The notes: generated by a model from the letters alone, not told the origin. A DNA stretch of 30,831 nucleotides from an uncultured Clostridia bacterium (GCA_934140005.1 CAKPBB010000020.1:1-30831), one strand, 5' to 3'; positions 7,217-15,979 are shown, counted from the first letter of the stretch. Program-made: numbers and translations.

Positions 7217-8401
7217 CTATTTATCTTGTAATGCTTCTATTCCTGGTAATTTCTTTCCTTCTAAGAATTCTAGTGAAGCTCCACCACCTGTTGAAATGTG
7301 AGTAAATTTATCTGCTAGTCCAGCTTTTTCAACAGCAGCTGCTGAATCGCCACCACCAACTATTGTAACAGCATCTAATTCAGATAAAATTTTAGCAATA
7401 GAATTTGTTCCAATTGCAAATTGGTCAAATTCAAATAAACCAACTGGTCCATTCCAAATTACAGTTTTAGCTTTCTTTAATTCTTCAGAATATAAAGCTA
7501 TTGTTTCAGCTCCTATATCAAAACCTTCCCAACCATCTGGGATTTCTGTATATTTAACAGTTTTGCTTTCTGTATCTTTGCTAAATTCTTTTCCAACTTT
7601 TGTATCTATTGGAAGCATAAATTTAACACCTTTTGCTTTAGCTTTTTCCATTAAACTTCTTGCTAAATCTAATTTATCTTCTTCACAAATTGAATTTCCT
7701 ACTGAATATCCCATTGCTTTAAAGAATGTATAAGCCATAGCTCCACCAATCATTAATACATCAACTTTTTCAAGTAAAGATTCAATAACTCCTATTTTAT
7801 CTGAAACTTTTCTTCCACCTAAAATAGCCATAAATGGTCTTTCTGGATTTTCTAAAGCTCCACCCATGAAATTTAATTCTTTTTCAATTAAAAATCCTGA
7901 TACAGCTGGTAAGAAACTTGCAACACCTGTTGTTGAACTATGTGCTCTGTGTGCAGTTCCAAAAGCATCATTTACATATATTTCAGCTAAAGAAGCAAAT
8001 TTTTTAGATAATTCTTCATCATTTTTTTCTTCACCTGGTTCAAATCTAACATTTTCAAGAAGCATAACTTGTCCTTCTTTTAATGCTTCAGCTTTTGCTT
8101 TTGCATCTTCTCCAACAACGTCTTTTGCTAAAACTACTTCTTGTCCTAATAATTTAGAAAGTTCTGTAGCAACAATATCTAATGAAAATTCTGGTTTTAC
8201 TTCTCCCTTTGGTCTTCCTAAATGTGAGCATAAAATAACTTTTGCATTGTTTTCAATTAAATATTTTATTGTTGGTAATGCAGCAACAATTCTTCTGTTA
8301 TCTGTTATAACTCTATTTTCGTCATAAGGAACATTAAAGTCACATCTTACTAAAACTTTTTTTCCTTTTACATCAATATCTCTAACTGTTTTTTTATTCA
8401 T
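7217..8401 (-). CDS. pgk: Phosphoglycerate kinase
   Basis: The enzyme transfers phosphate from 1,3-bisphosphoglycerate to ADP. VLVRCDFNVP at about 16-25 carries the substrate-binding Arg and Asp, HLGRPKG and the GTAHRAHSST segment follow, and the C-terminal nucleotide motifs NGPVGLFE and GGGDSAAA are intact. I choose ATG 8401, giving 394 residues, because an upstream in-frame ATG at 8413 lies within the ribosome binding site itself (ATGGAGGG) and would add only MEGS. It follows gapA after a strong stem-loop (8435-8461) and leads into the NUDIX gene. Confidence 0.98.
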   Translation of the reverse strand: MNKKTVRDIDVKGKKVLVRCDFNVPYDENRVITDNRRIVAALPTIKYLIENNAKVILCSHLGRPKGEVKPEFSLDIVATELSKLLGQEVVLAKDVVGEDAKAKAEALKEGQVMLLENVRFEPGEEKNDEELSKKFASLAEIYVNDAFGTAHRAHSSTTGVASFLPAVSGFLIEKELNFMGGALENPERPFMAILGGRKVSDKIGVIESLLEKVDVLMIGGAMAYTFFKAMGYSVGNSICEEDKLDLARSLMEKAKAKGVKFMLPIDTKVGKEFSKDTESKTVKYTEIPDGWEGFDIGAETIALYSEELKKAKTVIWNGPVGLFEFDQFAIGTNSIAKILSELDAVTIVGGGDSAAAVEKAGLADKFTHISTGGGASLEFLEGKKLPGIEALQDK

Positions 8402-8434
8402 ACTACCCTCCATATTGCTTAATTATAAATAGAT

Positions 8435-8461
8435 TTTTAGGCAGGTCCAGCCTGCCTAAAA
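8435..8461 (-). other. Stem-loop between gapA and pgk
   Basis: TTTTAGGCAGG (8435-8445) pairs perfectly with CCTGCCTAAAA (8451-8461) around a 5-nt loop. It lies 17 nt after the gapA stop codon. The minus-strand side is followed by AAAAATC rather than a run of T, so it is better read as an mRNA stability or processing element than as a full terminator. It would separate gapA message levels from those of the downstream genes. Confidence 0.75.
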
Positions 8462-8478
8462 TATGATTATACTAAAAA

Positions 8479-9480
8479 CTATCTTTTAGAAATGTATACA
8501 GCTAAATCAACTAATTTGTTTGAATAACCCCATTCATTATCATACCAAGCAACTAATTTTACGAAAGTATCTGTTAATTGAATACCTGCTGTTGCATCAA
8601 AGATTGATGTATGTTCATCACTAATAAAGTCTGAAGATACAACTGCTTCATCTGTATATTCAACAATTCCTTTAAATTCATTTTCAGAAGCTCTTTTTAC
8701 TTCTGCACAGATTTCTTCATAAGTAGCTGGTTTTTCTAGGTTACATGTTAAGTCAACTACTGAAACATCTATTGTTGGTACTCTGAAAGCCATACCTGTT
8801 AATTTTCCATTTAATGATGGAATAACTTTTCCTACAGCTTTTGCTGCACCTGTTGATGATGGAATAATGTTTGCAGAAGCAGCTCTACCACCTCTCCAAT
8901 CTTTCTTTGAAGCTCCATCAACTGTTTTTTGTGTAGCTGTTGTTGAATGAACTGTTGTCATTAAGCCTTCTTTAATTCCAAATTTATCATTTATGATTTT
9001 AGCTAAAGGTGCTAAACAGTTTGTTGTACAAGATGCATTTGAAATTATGTTCATGCTTGGATCATAAGTTTCATTATTTACACCCATTACAAACATTGGA
9101 GCATCTTTAGATGGCGCACTGATTATAACTTTTTTAGCACCTGCATCAATGTGAGCTTGAGCTTTTTCTAATGTTGTGAAAACACCAGAACATTCTAATA
9201 CATAATCAACATTGTTTTCTCCCCAAGGAATGTTATGTGGATCCATTTCATTATATACTTTAATTTCTTTTCCATTTACTACTAGTTTTCCATCTCTAGC
9301 CTCTACTTGTCCTTTGAATCTACCATGTATAGAATCAAATTTTGTCATATATGCCATGTAATCAACTGCGATGAATGGATCGTTTATAGCAACAACTTCG
9401 ATTTCTTCTTTATTTAAAGCCGCTTGAAAAGCTAATGTTCCAATTCTACCAAATCCGTTAATACCTATTCTTATTGACAT
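8479..9480 (-). CDS. gapA: Glyceraldehyde-3-phosphate dehydrogenase
   Basis: The NAD-dependent enzyme converts glyceraldehyde 3-phosphate to 1,3-bisphosphoglycerate. INGFGRIG near residues 7-14 is the nucleotide loop, Asp34 (INDP) supports NAD rather than NADP preference, and the catalytic cysteine is Cys151 in SNASCTTNC, with the general-base His in TTVHSTT. The C-terminal WYDNEWGYS is intact. The length of 333 residues is normal. GGAGG lies 7 nt upstream of ATG 9480, and a near-consensus promoter sits at 9550-9578. It is the first gene of gapA-pgk-NUDIX-tpiA-gpmI-yezG-like. No cggR-type regulator gene precedes it. Confidence 0.98.
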   Translation of the reverse strand: MSIRIGINGFGRIGTLAFQAALNKEEIEVVAINDPFIAVDYMAYMTKFDSIHGRFKGQVEARDGKLVVNGKEIKVYNEMDPHNIPWGENNVDYVLECSGVFTTLEKAQAHIDAGAKKVIISAPSKDAPMFVMGVNNETYDPSMNIISNASCTTNCLAPLAKIINDKFGIKEGLMTTVHSTTATQKTVDGASKKDWRGGRAASANIIPSSTGAAKAVGKVIPSLNGKLTGMAFRVPTIDVSVVDLTCNLEKPATYEEICAEVKRASENEFKGIVEYTDEAVVSSDFISDEHTSIFDATAGIQLTDTFVKLVAWYDNEWGYSNKLVDLAVYISKR

Positions 9481-9497
9481 AAAAATCCTCCAATTCT

Positions 9498-9545
9498 GAT
9501 ACTTCTTTTCTTGAGTATCGTTAAAAATTTAGTCTATTTGACCAA
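9498..9545 (-). promoter_or_regulatory. Inverted repeats in the gapA leader (possible operator and 5' stem)
   Basis: An inverted repeat TTAGTC-N5-GACCAA (9529-9545, one mismatch) covers the predicted transcription start. A second pair, GATACT (9498-9503) and AGTATC (9514-9519), sits just upstream of the ribosome binding site. The first could be a repressor site or a 5'-terminal stabilising stem. The second could modulate translation. Confidence 0.4.
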
Positions 9546-9549
9546 AAAC

Positions 9550-9578
9550 ATTGTATAACAATTTTTTTCCCTTTGCAA
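9550..9578 (-). promoter_or_regulatory. Sigma-A promoter of the glycolytic operon
   Basis: The minus strand carries TTGCAA (9573-9578), a 17-nt spacer and TACAAT (9550-9555). The predicted start is near 9543, leaving a leader of about 60 nt before gapA. Confidence 0.8.
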
Positions 9579-9690
9579 TACCTTTTTTGTTTATTTTTTC
9601 TTCTACTAAATTACTAATTATTACTAAAATAACTTTAAATATAGCTTATTATGTTCATATTGTTAAAAATTAGTCATTTTTGTATAAAAA

Positions 9691-9717
9691 AAAGAAGCAC
9701 ACTAATTGTACCTCTTT
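9691..9717 (-). terminator. Terminator of the FLFQE-repeat gene
   Basis: On the minus strand, AAAGAGGTACA (9717-9707) pairs over 11 bp, with two G-U pairs, with TGTGCTTCTTT (9701-9691) around a 5-nt loop and runs into TTTTTAT. It lies 20 nt after the stop codon at 9737. Confidence 0.75.
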
Positions 9718-9736
9718 AAAAAGTTCGATTATTTAC

Positions 9737-9982
9737 TTATTTTTTTCTGCCAAATAAAGTAATTTCTTGGAATAGGAAATCATGTAATTCTGGGAATTTA
9801 ACTTCTTGGAATAAAAAGTCATGAACTTCTCCTAAAACTTTTTCTTCCTTTGGTGTTAATTCAAGTACAATTGGTTTGTTTAAATCTATTTCTTGAAACA
9901 AAAATCCTTTAACTTTTCCCCATAATCCGATTTCTGCAGGTAAATTGCTACCAGCTTGTTCATTTAAATTATATTCCTTCAT
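9737..9982 (-). CDS. Small protein with three FLFQE repeats (81 residues), unknown function
   Basis: I do not recognise this family. The start at ATG 9982 is set by a strong AGGAGG 7 nt upstream. An in-frame ATG at 10051 falls inside the promoter and cannot be used. The product is acidic to neutral, Cys-free and has no signal peptide or membrane helix. FLFQE occurs at residues 27-31, 56-60 and 69-73, in the contexts VKGFLFQEIDL, VHDFLFQEVKF and LHDFLFQEITLF, separated by a proline-containing linker (NKPIVLELTPKEE). The last two copies are also similar at DNA level, which suggests duplication. The gene has its own near-consensus promoter and its own terminator, so it is a monocistronic and probably well-expressed unit between mtaB and gapA. 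A triple short linear motif suggests a multivalent binding peptide or a modified peptide precursor. Both are inference. Confidence 0.8.
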   Translation of the reverse strand: MKEYNLNEQAGSNLPAEIGLWGKVKGFLFQEIDLNKPIVLELTPKEEKVLGEVHDFLFQEVKFPELHDFLFQEITLFGRKK

Positions 9983-10022
9983 ATTGCTTCCTCCTATGTA
10001 TATCTCGAAACTATTTACATTA

Positions 10023-10051
10023 TTTATACTATATTTTAACAATTTGTTCAA
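10023..10051 (-). promoter_or_regulatory. Sigma-A promoter of the FLFQE-repeat gene
   Basis: The minus strand shows TTGAAC (10046-10051), a 17-nt spacer and TATAAA (10023-10028). The start would be near 10016, giving a leader of about 35 nt with the AGGAGG site. It lies in the gap after the mtaB stop codon. Confidence 0.75.
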
Positions 10052-10103
10052 TATCTTTTTCGTTTTTTTATATTAAGTTTTAGTTACCAAATTATTACAT
10101 TTG

Positions 10104-11415
10104 TTACAATATTTTTCCAATCAAATTCAAATCTTCTATTCCATCTATTTCTACTTCAAGTATTTCATTTGAGACATCTGTTGTTGATTTTACTTTAACC
10201 ATTAGATAATTTGCTGTATGTCCTTTATAAAAGCCACCTTCTCTTTCTTCAAATAGCACTTTTACTTTTTTACCTAAATAACTATTTAAATAGCTAATTT
10301 CATTTTCATCTGAAAGTTTTAAAAGAATTTTACTTCTTTCTTCTTTTATATTGCCTGGAACTTGATTTGGCATTTCAGCAGCTTTGGTTCCTTTTCTTTC
10401 TGAATACTTGAATATATGTGTTTTATAGAATTTAATTTCTTTAAGAAAATCATAAGTTGTATTAAATTCCTCTTCTGTTTCGCCGGCAAATCCTACTATA
10501 ACATCAGTAGTTAATATTACATCTTCATAAGCATTTCTAAGTCTTTCTACAATTTCTTTAAATTCCTCTGCTGTATATCTTCTATTCATTCTTTTCAATG
10601 TTTCTGTACAACCACTCTGAAGAGATAAATGAAAATGATGGCATATCTTTTCTAATTTAGTTAGTCTTTTTATAACCTCTTCTGATACCCACAAAGGCTC
10701 TATTGAACCTAGTCTAATTCTTTCGATTCCATCTATTTTATTTATTTCTTCTAATAAATCAATTAGCCCATACTGATTGTTGAAGTCTTTTCCATAAGAT
10801 GCAACATGGATTCCTGTAATTACAACCTCTTTTATTCCTTTTTTACTTATATCTTCAATTTCTTTTATTACATTTTCTGGTTTTCTACTTCTAACTCTTC
10901 CTCTTGCATAAGGAATTATACAATATGAACAAAATCTATCACAACCATCTTGAACTTTTATAACGGCTCTTGTTTTTTCTGTATATGTTATATCTCCAAA
11001 ATCTCCATAATTTTTATTGTGTAAAACATCATCAATATTTATTTTTTGTCCATCTTTTAAAAAGCTTTCTACATTGTTTACAATATTTACTTTTTCATTT
11101 GTTCCTAAAGTAAAATCAATTTCAGGAATTTTATCTATTTCATTTTTAGCAACTTGAACATAACATCCAACAGCTACTACAATGGCTTTTTCATTTAGTT
11201 CTTTTGCTCTTCTTAAAATTTGTCTTGATTTTCTATCTGACATATTTGTAACAGTACAAGTATTTACTACATAAATATCGGCTTCTTCATCAAAGTTTAC
11301 AATATCATATCCAGCTTCTTGAAATTTTTGAATCATTCCATTTGTTTCATATTGATTTACTTTGCAACCGTAATGTATAAAAAGCAACTCTTTTTTTGTT
11401 ACTATTCTTCTCCAT
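10104..11415 (-). CDS. mtaB: tRNA t6A37 methylthiotransferase MtaB, with apparent one-base frameshift near the N-terminus
   Basis: This radical-SAM enzyme adds the methylthio group to t6A37 of tRNA. The body, read from codon GGT at 11369, has GCKVNQYET, NTCTVTN and VGCYVQ with the three Cys of the N-terminal cluster, then CDRFCSYC with the radical-SAM cluster, and a C-terminal TRAM-like domain. The natural N-terminus is in another frame: ATG 11415, with AAAGG upstream, encodes MEKNSNKKRVAFYTL down to 11371, which matches the family start (KKVAFYTLGCKVNQYET). An extra base at or next to 11370 breaks the frame, and the ATG frame meets TGA a few codons later. Without it the product would be 436 residues. 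An in-frame TTG at 11387 could start a truncated form but has no ribosome binding site. A sequence error, a real mutation or recoding are all possible. Confidence 0.9.
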
Positions 11416-11456
11416 TTTATTACTACCTTTCAGCTTTTTCTCTTTAAAACATAAAT

Positions 11457-11462
11457 ATTATA
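11457..11462 (-). promoter_or_regulatory. Possible -10 box of mtaB
   Basis: The minus strand reads TATAAT here, about 40 nt upstream of ATG 11415. The -35 region overlaps the T-tract of the mreB terminator and is poor, so the call is tentative. Confidence 0.3.
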
Positions 11463-11479
11463 CTATAAAATAAGTAAAA

Positions 11480-11512
11480 AGAAAAGCTTTAAAATGATAT
11501 TAAAGCTTTTCT
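11480..11512 (-). terminator. Terminator of mreB/mbl
   Basis: AGAAAAGCTTTAA (11480-11492) and TTAAAGCTTTTCT (11500-11512) form a perfect 13-bp stem with a 7-nt loop. The minus strand continues with TTTTTAC. It lies 35 nt after the stop codon. Confidence 0.85.
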
Positions 11513-11547
11513 AATGTATAAAATAAAGGTTAAATCAGAATTCTAAT

Positions 11548-12546
11548 TTATTGTCTATGCATTCTATCAAGTTTGTCTAAATTATCTAAAGCTTTTCCAG
11601 TTCCTAAAGCAACACAAGATATAGCATCTTCTGCAATCATTACATTTATTCCAATTTTTTCCTGTAATAATTTATCTAGTCCGTCTACTAAACAGCCTCC
11701 TCCAGTCATATAAATTCCCTTATCACTAATATCAGCTGCAAGTTCTGGTGGTGTTTTTTCTAGCACTGAATGAACAGCATCAACAATCATTAAAGCTGGT
11801 TCTTCAAGAGCTTCCATAAGTTCACTAGAAAATACAGTAATTGTTTTAGGTAAGCCAGTAAATAAATCTCTACCTCTTACATCCATTTCCATATCTTGAA
11901 ATTTAGGATATACACAACCAATACTTACTTTTAGTTCTTCAGCTGTTCTTTCTCCAATCATTACATTATGCTTTTTCTTTATATATTTTACAATGTGTTC
12001 ATCAAATTTATCTCCTGCAATTTTAAGAGATGTACTAACAACAGAACCGCCTAATGATATAACAGCAATATCAGTTGTTCCACCACCTATATCAACAATC
12101 ATGTTTCCACATGGTTTTGAAATATCTATTCCAGCTCCAATAGCAGCGGCTATTGGTTCTTCTATTAAATAAACTTTTCTTGCACCTGCATTAGATGCAG
12201 CATCTATAACAGCCTTTTTTTCAACTTCTGTAACTTGTGATGGAATACAAATCATTATTCTAGGAGAAAATAAAAATTTCCCACCTATTTTATTTATAAA
12301 ATATTTAAGCATTTTTTCAGTTACTGTATAGTCTGAAATAACACCTTCTCTTAATGGTCTTGTTGCCACTATGTTTCCCGGTGTTCTTCCAAGCATTCTT
12401 CTAGCTTCATGACCGACTGCTAAAACTTCATTTGTCACATTATTTACAGCAACAACAGAAGGTTCTCTTAAAACAATACCTTTTCCTTTAACATACGCAA
12501 TAACAGTAGCTGTACCTAAATCAATACCTATATCTTGTCCAAACAT
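11548..12546 (-). CDS. mreB: Rod-shape actin homologue MreB/Mbl
   Basis: This bacterial actin forms membrane-associated filaments that guide lateral cell-wall synthesis. The nucleotide-binding motifs are intact: DIGIDLGTATV (phosphate 1) near residue 5, DIGGGTTDIAV (phosphate 2) near 157, and MTGGGCLVDGL (adenosine) near 285. PSVVAV and RPLREGVISDY are typical of MreB. The length of 332 residues is normal. No mreC or mreD gene is adjacent, so this may be the Mbl or MreBH paralogue rather than the mreBCD copy. It is monocistronic, with its own promoter and terminator. Its ribosome binding site is weak (AAAGGGCGAAGG). Confidence 0.95.
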   Translation of the reverse strand: MFGQDIGIDLGTATVIAYVKGKGIVLREPSVVAVNNVTNEVLAVGHEARRMLGRTPGNIVATRPLREGVISDYTVTEKMLKYFINKIGGKFLFSPRIMICIPSQVTEVEKKAVIDAASNAGARKVYLIEEPIAAAIGAGIDISKPCGNMIVDIGGGTTDIAVISLGGSVVSTSLKIAGDKFDEHIVKYIKKKHNVMIGERTAEELKVSIGCVYPKFQDMEMDVRGRDLFTGLPKTITVFSSELMEALEEPALMIVDAVHSVLEKTPPELAADISDKGIYMTGGGCLVDGLDKLLQEKIGINVMIAEDAISCVALGTGKALDNLDKLDRMHRQ

Positions 12547-12593
12547 CAGCCTTCGCCCTTTCTTAAATATTTCTTTATTACATTTCCGTTACG

Positions 12594-12622
12594 ATTATAT
12601 TACACTTTTTCTAAAATAGCAA
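12594..12622 (-). promoter_or_regulatory. Sigma-A promoter of mreB/mbl
   Basis: The minus strand has TTGCTA (12617-12622), a 17-nt spacer and TATAAT (12594-12599), leaving a leader of about 40 nt. Confidence 0.8.
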
Positions 12623-12667
12623 CCATTAAATATAAAATTATCTAATTAAAATTATATTACCTTTATA

Positions 12668-12696
12668 TTGTTATAACTTATTATTTATGATATAAT
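12668..12696 (+). promoter_or_regulatory. Sigma-A promoter of the glycosylation operon
   Basis: TTGTTA (12668-12673), a 17-nt spacer and TATAAT (12691-12696) lie upstream of the first gene. AGGAG (12715-12719) follows at the right distance from ATG 12728. It is divergent from the mreB promoter. Confidence 0.8.
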
Positions 12697-12727
12697 TTCC
12701 TCAATTTTAAGGATAGGAGTTTTTACG

Positions 12728-14380
12728 ATGAAAAAAAATATTAAACAACATTTACCTACAATAATCACAGTAATTTTTTTATTCTTAATTGCTGTTAATA
12801 TTTTTATTATAGGAAATAATAGCTTATACGCACCAGATGAATATAATTATACTTATATATATAACTCTAATCAAAAAATTTCATCTTTTGCTGATTTAGC
12901 TACATCAATGTCAACACTATATAAAACTTGGACTGGCAGAATAATAGTTCATGGTGTTATACAATTATTTTTATGGCTAAATGTAAATGTATTTTATGTA
13001 CTAAACGCAATTGTTTTTGTTTTATTTTTAGTTGGAATAACAAAATTATTCAACTGTAAGTTATCAACATTCCATTTATCAATTGCTCTGTTTTTAATAA
13101 TCTATTGTACAAAAATGTTTAATGAAAAATACATTTGGCTTTCTGGAAGCTTAAACTATTTATGGCCAACTTGTCTTATGCTATATACACTAAGCTTCTT
13201 TTATAATGGCATTGTAAATAATAAACACAACAATATATTATCTACAATAGCTTTTTGGATTTTAGCTTTCTTTACTGGATTTTCTCAAGAAAACACTGCT
13301 TTTGTTACAGGTTCATTTATTATTGTTCTTGTACTAGCAAACATTAAGAAATTGCTAAAATTACCTATTAAAGAAAAATTATATTGGATTACAAGCATTA
13401 TTATATTTGGAATTGGATCTATGCTTTTACTTTTTGCACCAGGAAATTTTATAAGGTTCAATAATGCTAGTGGTGATGGACATACATTTTATATAAAAAA
13501 TGTATTTAAACAATTATATAACATCGAAAATTTAATTGTTATATATGCTATTCTATGCATATCAGTATTTATAAAGGAAAGTTCAAAAGATGATACTGAT
13601 AATAAAAAGAAACATATAGTTTCTTTTGAACAAATTAAATATGTTATTTTACCTTGTGCTATTGGAATTTCACCAATGCTTTTTATTGCAGAATTTTATG
13701 AACGAGCAATGTTACCTTATGAAGCACTTTTAATTGCAGGAATTATATACAATTTAAATACATTATTTAAAAATGTAAGACTACGTAATAAAATTATGAT
13801 AAGTGCTACTGGCATCTTTTGTTTCTGTAGTTTATTTACACTAACTAATAATTCTATATTCTCTTTAAAATATTTAAAACCATATAAAGAGTATTATTTG
13901 TCAGAAGCACAAAAACAAAAATCAGAAGGACTGTCAACTCTTGTAGTTCCAAAGTTTGAAAATGCTAATAAGGTTCCAGTTGGAAATATGATTTGCGACT
14001 TTGCTTTAGATTCTTTGTCTAATGATTTTATAAATCAGTTTGCTGCGAAATATTTTCAAGTCGGTGCAATTTACTGCGTACCTACAAACTATTGTCAAAT
14101 AGAATTTACTTTAGATATTAGTAATGCTACACCTTATACCGTAACTAACTCTGACAAAGTTACTGTAGCAACTAGATATTTAAACTCTAAACACCCTGTT
14201 TCTGATGTAAGTAACTTAATTTTATTTGAGTTACCAAAATCACAACTTGAAAATGCTATTTTTCAATTACCTGAAAATATTCAAGAACATATTGTTTCTG
14301 TAAAGTATCGTGAAATAGGCATTGAAAAAGCAATAGATATAAACACTTTGAATCTTGGAGGAACTAAAGTTGAAAAATAA
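12728..14380 (+). CDS. Multi-pass membrane protein, GT-C-like (resembles DUF6056)
   Basis: The 550-residue protein has an N-terminal membrane segment (about 10-30), then an extracytoplasmic loop containing YAPDEYNY, and about nine further hydrophobic segments up to about residue 385. A soluble C-terminal domain of about 165 residues, rich in Asn and Val, follows and is probably outside the membrane. An acidic motif in the first outer loop is a hallmark of GT-C glycosyltransferases, which use polyprenyl-phosphate sugars. The pattern resembles proteins filed as DUF6056. It starts a three-gene operon with another GT-C-like protein and a GT2 enzyme. Its stop codon overlaps the next start region. 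A role in moving a sugar from a lipid carrier onto a surface polymer is inferred from context. Confidence 0.7.
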   Translation: MKKNIKQHLPTIITVIFLFLIAVNIFIIGNNSLYAPDEYNYTYIYNSNQKISSFADLATSMSTLYKTWTGRIIVHGVIQLFLWLNVNVFYVLNAIVFVLFLVGITKLFNCKLSTFHLSIALFLIIYCTKMFNEKYIWLSGSLNYLWPTCLMLYTLSFFYNGIVNNKHNNILSTIAFWILAFFTGFSQENTAFVTGSFIIVLVLANIKKLLKLPIKEKLYWITSIIIFGIGSMLLLFAPGNFIRFNNASGDGHTFYIKNVFKQLYNIENLIVIYAILCISVFIKESSKDDTDNKKKHIVSFEQIKYVILPCAIGISPMLFIAEFYERAMLPYEALLIAGIIYNLNTLFKNVRLRNKIMISATGIFCFCSLFTLTNNSIFSLKYLKPYKEYYLSEAQKQKSEGLSTLVVPKFENANKVPVGNMICDFALDSLSNDFINQFAAKYFQVGAIYCVPTNYCQIEFTLDISNATPYTVTNSDKVTVATRYLNSKHPVSDVSNLILFELPKSQLENAIFQLPENIQEHIVSVKYREIGIEKAIDINTLNLGGTKVEK

Positions 14381-15953
14381 AAAGTTTAATATTTTTGCAG
14401 TTAATTTTGTTGCTATATTAGTTACATTTGTTTTAGTAGCTTTAACACTATGTACATTTTTTATACAAGCAAATTTTAAGAACACAACTTATTACGATTA
14501 TCATGAAGGAATCTATTATACTTTAAAATTTATTCCTTTAACTTTACTTGGGATAATTATATTATTTGCAATATTCTATATACTATATAATTTAAGCAAA
14601 AAATTCAAAACTAAAACTTACTTAATAATTAGTCTTATATTAATTACAGTTTTTAGTTTATTCTGGGTTAATTTTGTAAAAGCACCCGTTAGGGCTGATC
14701 AAAAAATGGTTCTTGGAGCTGCAATTGCTTTTAAAAATGGTGATTATACTTTATTAAAAAATGGCCAATATTTATATTTACACCCTTTACAACTTGGGAT
14801 TGTATTTTTTGTCGAATTATTAACAAATGTTTTATTTAGTGATTCTCCAATTGCAATTCAAAACATAAATATTGTATTTGCTTTATTATGTTTTTACTTA
14901 CTTTATAAAATAACGAAACTACTTTATAAAGATGAACACACACAGAAAATTGTTTTAATATTATTTCCTTGTTTTATAGTATTACCAATGTTATGTGTAT
15001 TAGTATATGGTAATATTTTTGGACTTACATTTGCACTATTATCAATATTTCTACTGCTTAAATACTATGAAAATAGAAAATTTAGATATTTACTTATTTC
15101 AAGTTTTAGTTTAATTTTTTCTATCCTACTAAAAAATAACTATGAAATAATACTTATAGCTTTTTCTATTTCTTTAGTTTTGGATTGTATAGAAAAATTT
15201 GATAAAAGAAATATTTTCATTATATTATTAACTTTGATATTATTTATAGTTAGTAATAAAATAGTTGTAAAATATGCTGAAGTTCGTTCAGGCATTCCAG
15301 AAAATTCAGGAATTCCAATGCTAACTTATATAGCAATGGGGCTTGAACAGCCAGTCACAAGAAGTGCTGGATGGTATCATGAAGATAAAAATGTCGAATC
15401 AATCTATATAGAAAATAAATATGATGCAAATTCAACAAAAGCAGACAGTATTGAAATTATAAAAGATAGATTAAATACTTTTATACATTCACCAAAAACA
15501 ACAATTAAGTTTTTCGCTGATAAAATTTTATCAACTTGGTGTGAACCATCTTTTCAAACAATTTGGTCAGCTATGCCAGCTGAAGAATTTGATAATTGTT
15601 CTACTGAATACCAAAATTATATACAAAACAATAAAATTTTACTAAGCATTTTTAATGGAAAATTACACTCTATTATAAATTATTGTTTAAGTATTTTTGA
15701 AATTTTGATTTTTGCAATGGCTAGTTTTTCAACAATATACGGTATCAAACATAAGAATATAAACTATCAAAATTTCATATTGATATTATGTTTTCTAGGT
15801 GGTTTTATGTTCCACTTTATTTGGGAAACAAAATGTATTTATGTAATTCCATTTTTCTTCTTGCTTCTACCTTCTTCTGCAAATGGACTTGCTTTAATTT
15901 TTAATTTGATAGATAATAAATTAATAAATAAAAAATTAATAGACAACAAATAA
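14370..15953 (+). CDS. GT-C family membrane glycosyltransferase
   Basis: The 527-residue protein has about twelve membrane segments, with a first large outer loop carrying VRADQK (the acidic GT-C position) and a following LYLHPLQLG segment typical of PMT/ArnT-like enzymes. A long extracytoplasmic loop at about 320-420 includes RSAGWYHE and STWCEPSFQ. I set the start at TTG 14370, with GGAGG at 14357-14361 and an 8-nt spacer. It overlaps the end of the previous gene (stop 14378-14380), so translation is coupled. It probably transfers a sugar from undecaprenyl phosphate to a cell-surface acceptor. The acceptor cannot be told. Confidence 0.8.
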   Translation: MKNKKFNIFAVNFVAILVTFVLVALTLCTFFIQANFKNTTYYDYHEGIYYTLKFIPLTLLGIIILFAIFYILYNLSKKFKTKTYLIISLILITVFSLFWVNFVKAPVRADQKMVLGAAIAFKNGDYTLLKNGQYLYLHPLQLGIVFFVELLTNVLFSDSPIAIQNINIVFALLCFYLLYKITKLLYKDEHTQKIVLILFPCFIVLPMLCVLVYGNIFGLTFALLSIFLLLKYYENRKFRYLLISSFSLIFSILLKNNYEIILIAFSISLVLDCIEKFDKRNIFIILLTLILFIVSNKIVVKYAEVRSGIPENSGIPMLTYIAMGLEQPVTRSAGWYHEDKNVESIYIENKYDANSTKADSIEIIKDRLNTFIHSPKTTIKFFADKILSTWCEPSFQTIWSAMPAEEFDNCSTEYQNYIQNNKILLSIFNGKLHSIINYCLSIFEILIFAMASFSTIYGIKHKNINYQNFILILCFLGGFMFHFIWETKCIYVIPFFFLLLPSSANGLALIFNLIDNKLINKKLIDNK

Positions 15954-15979
15954 ATGTTATAAAGGAAAGGAATTTTATT

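Noticed and set aside
7866..8327. Plus-strand reading frame of 153 codons opposite pgk
   Set aside because: It is a shadow of the well-conserved pgk gene, with Ser/Phe-rich low-complexity composition and no start signals.
9737..9982. Reading the FLFQE protein as a confirmed RiPP precursor
   Set aside because: No maturation enzyme, protease or transporter is adjacent, and the nearest radical-SAM gene (mtaB) is a tRNA-modifying housekeeping enzyme with its own unit. Left as an open possibility only.
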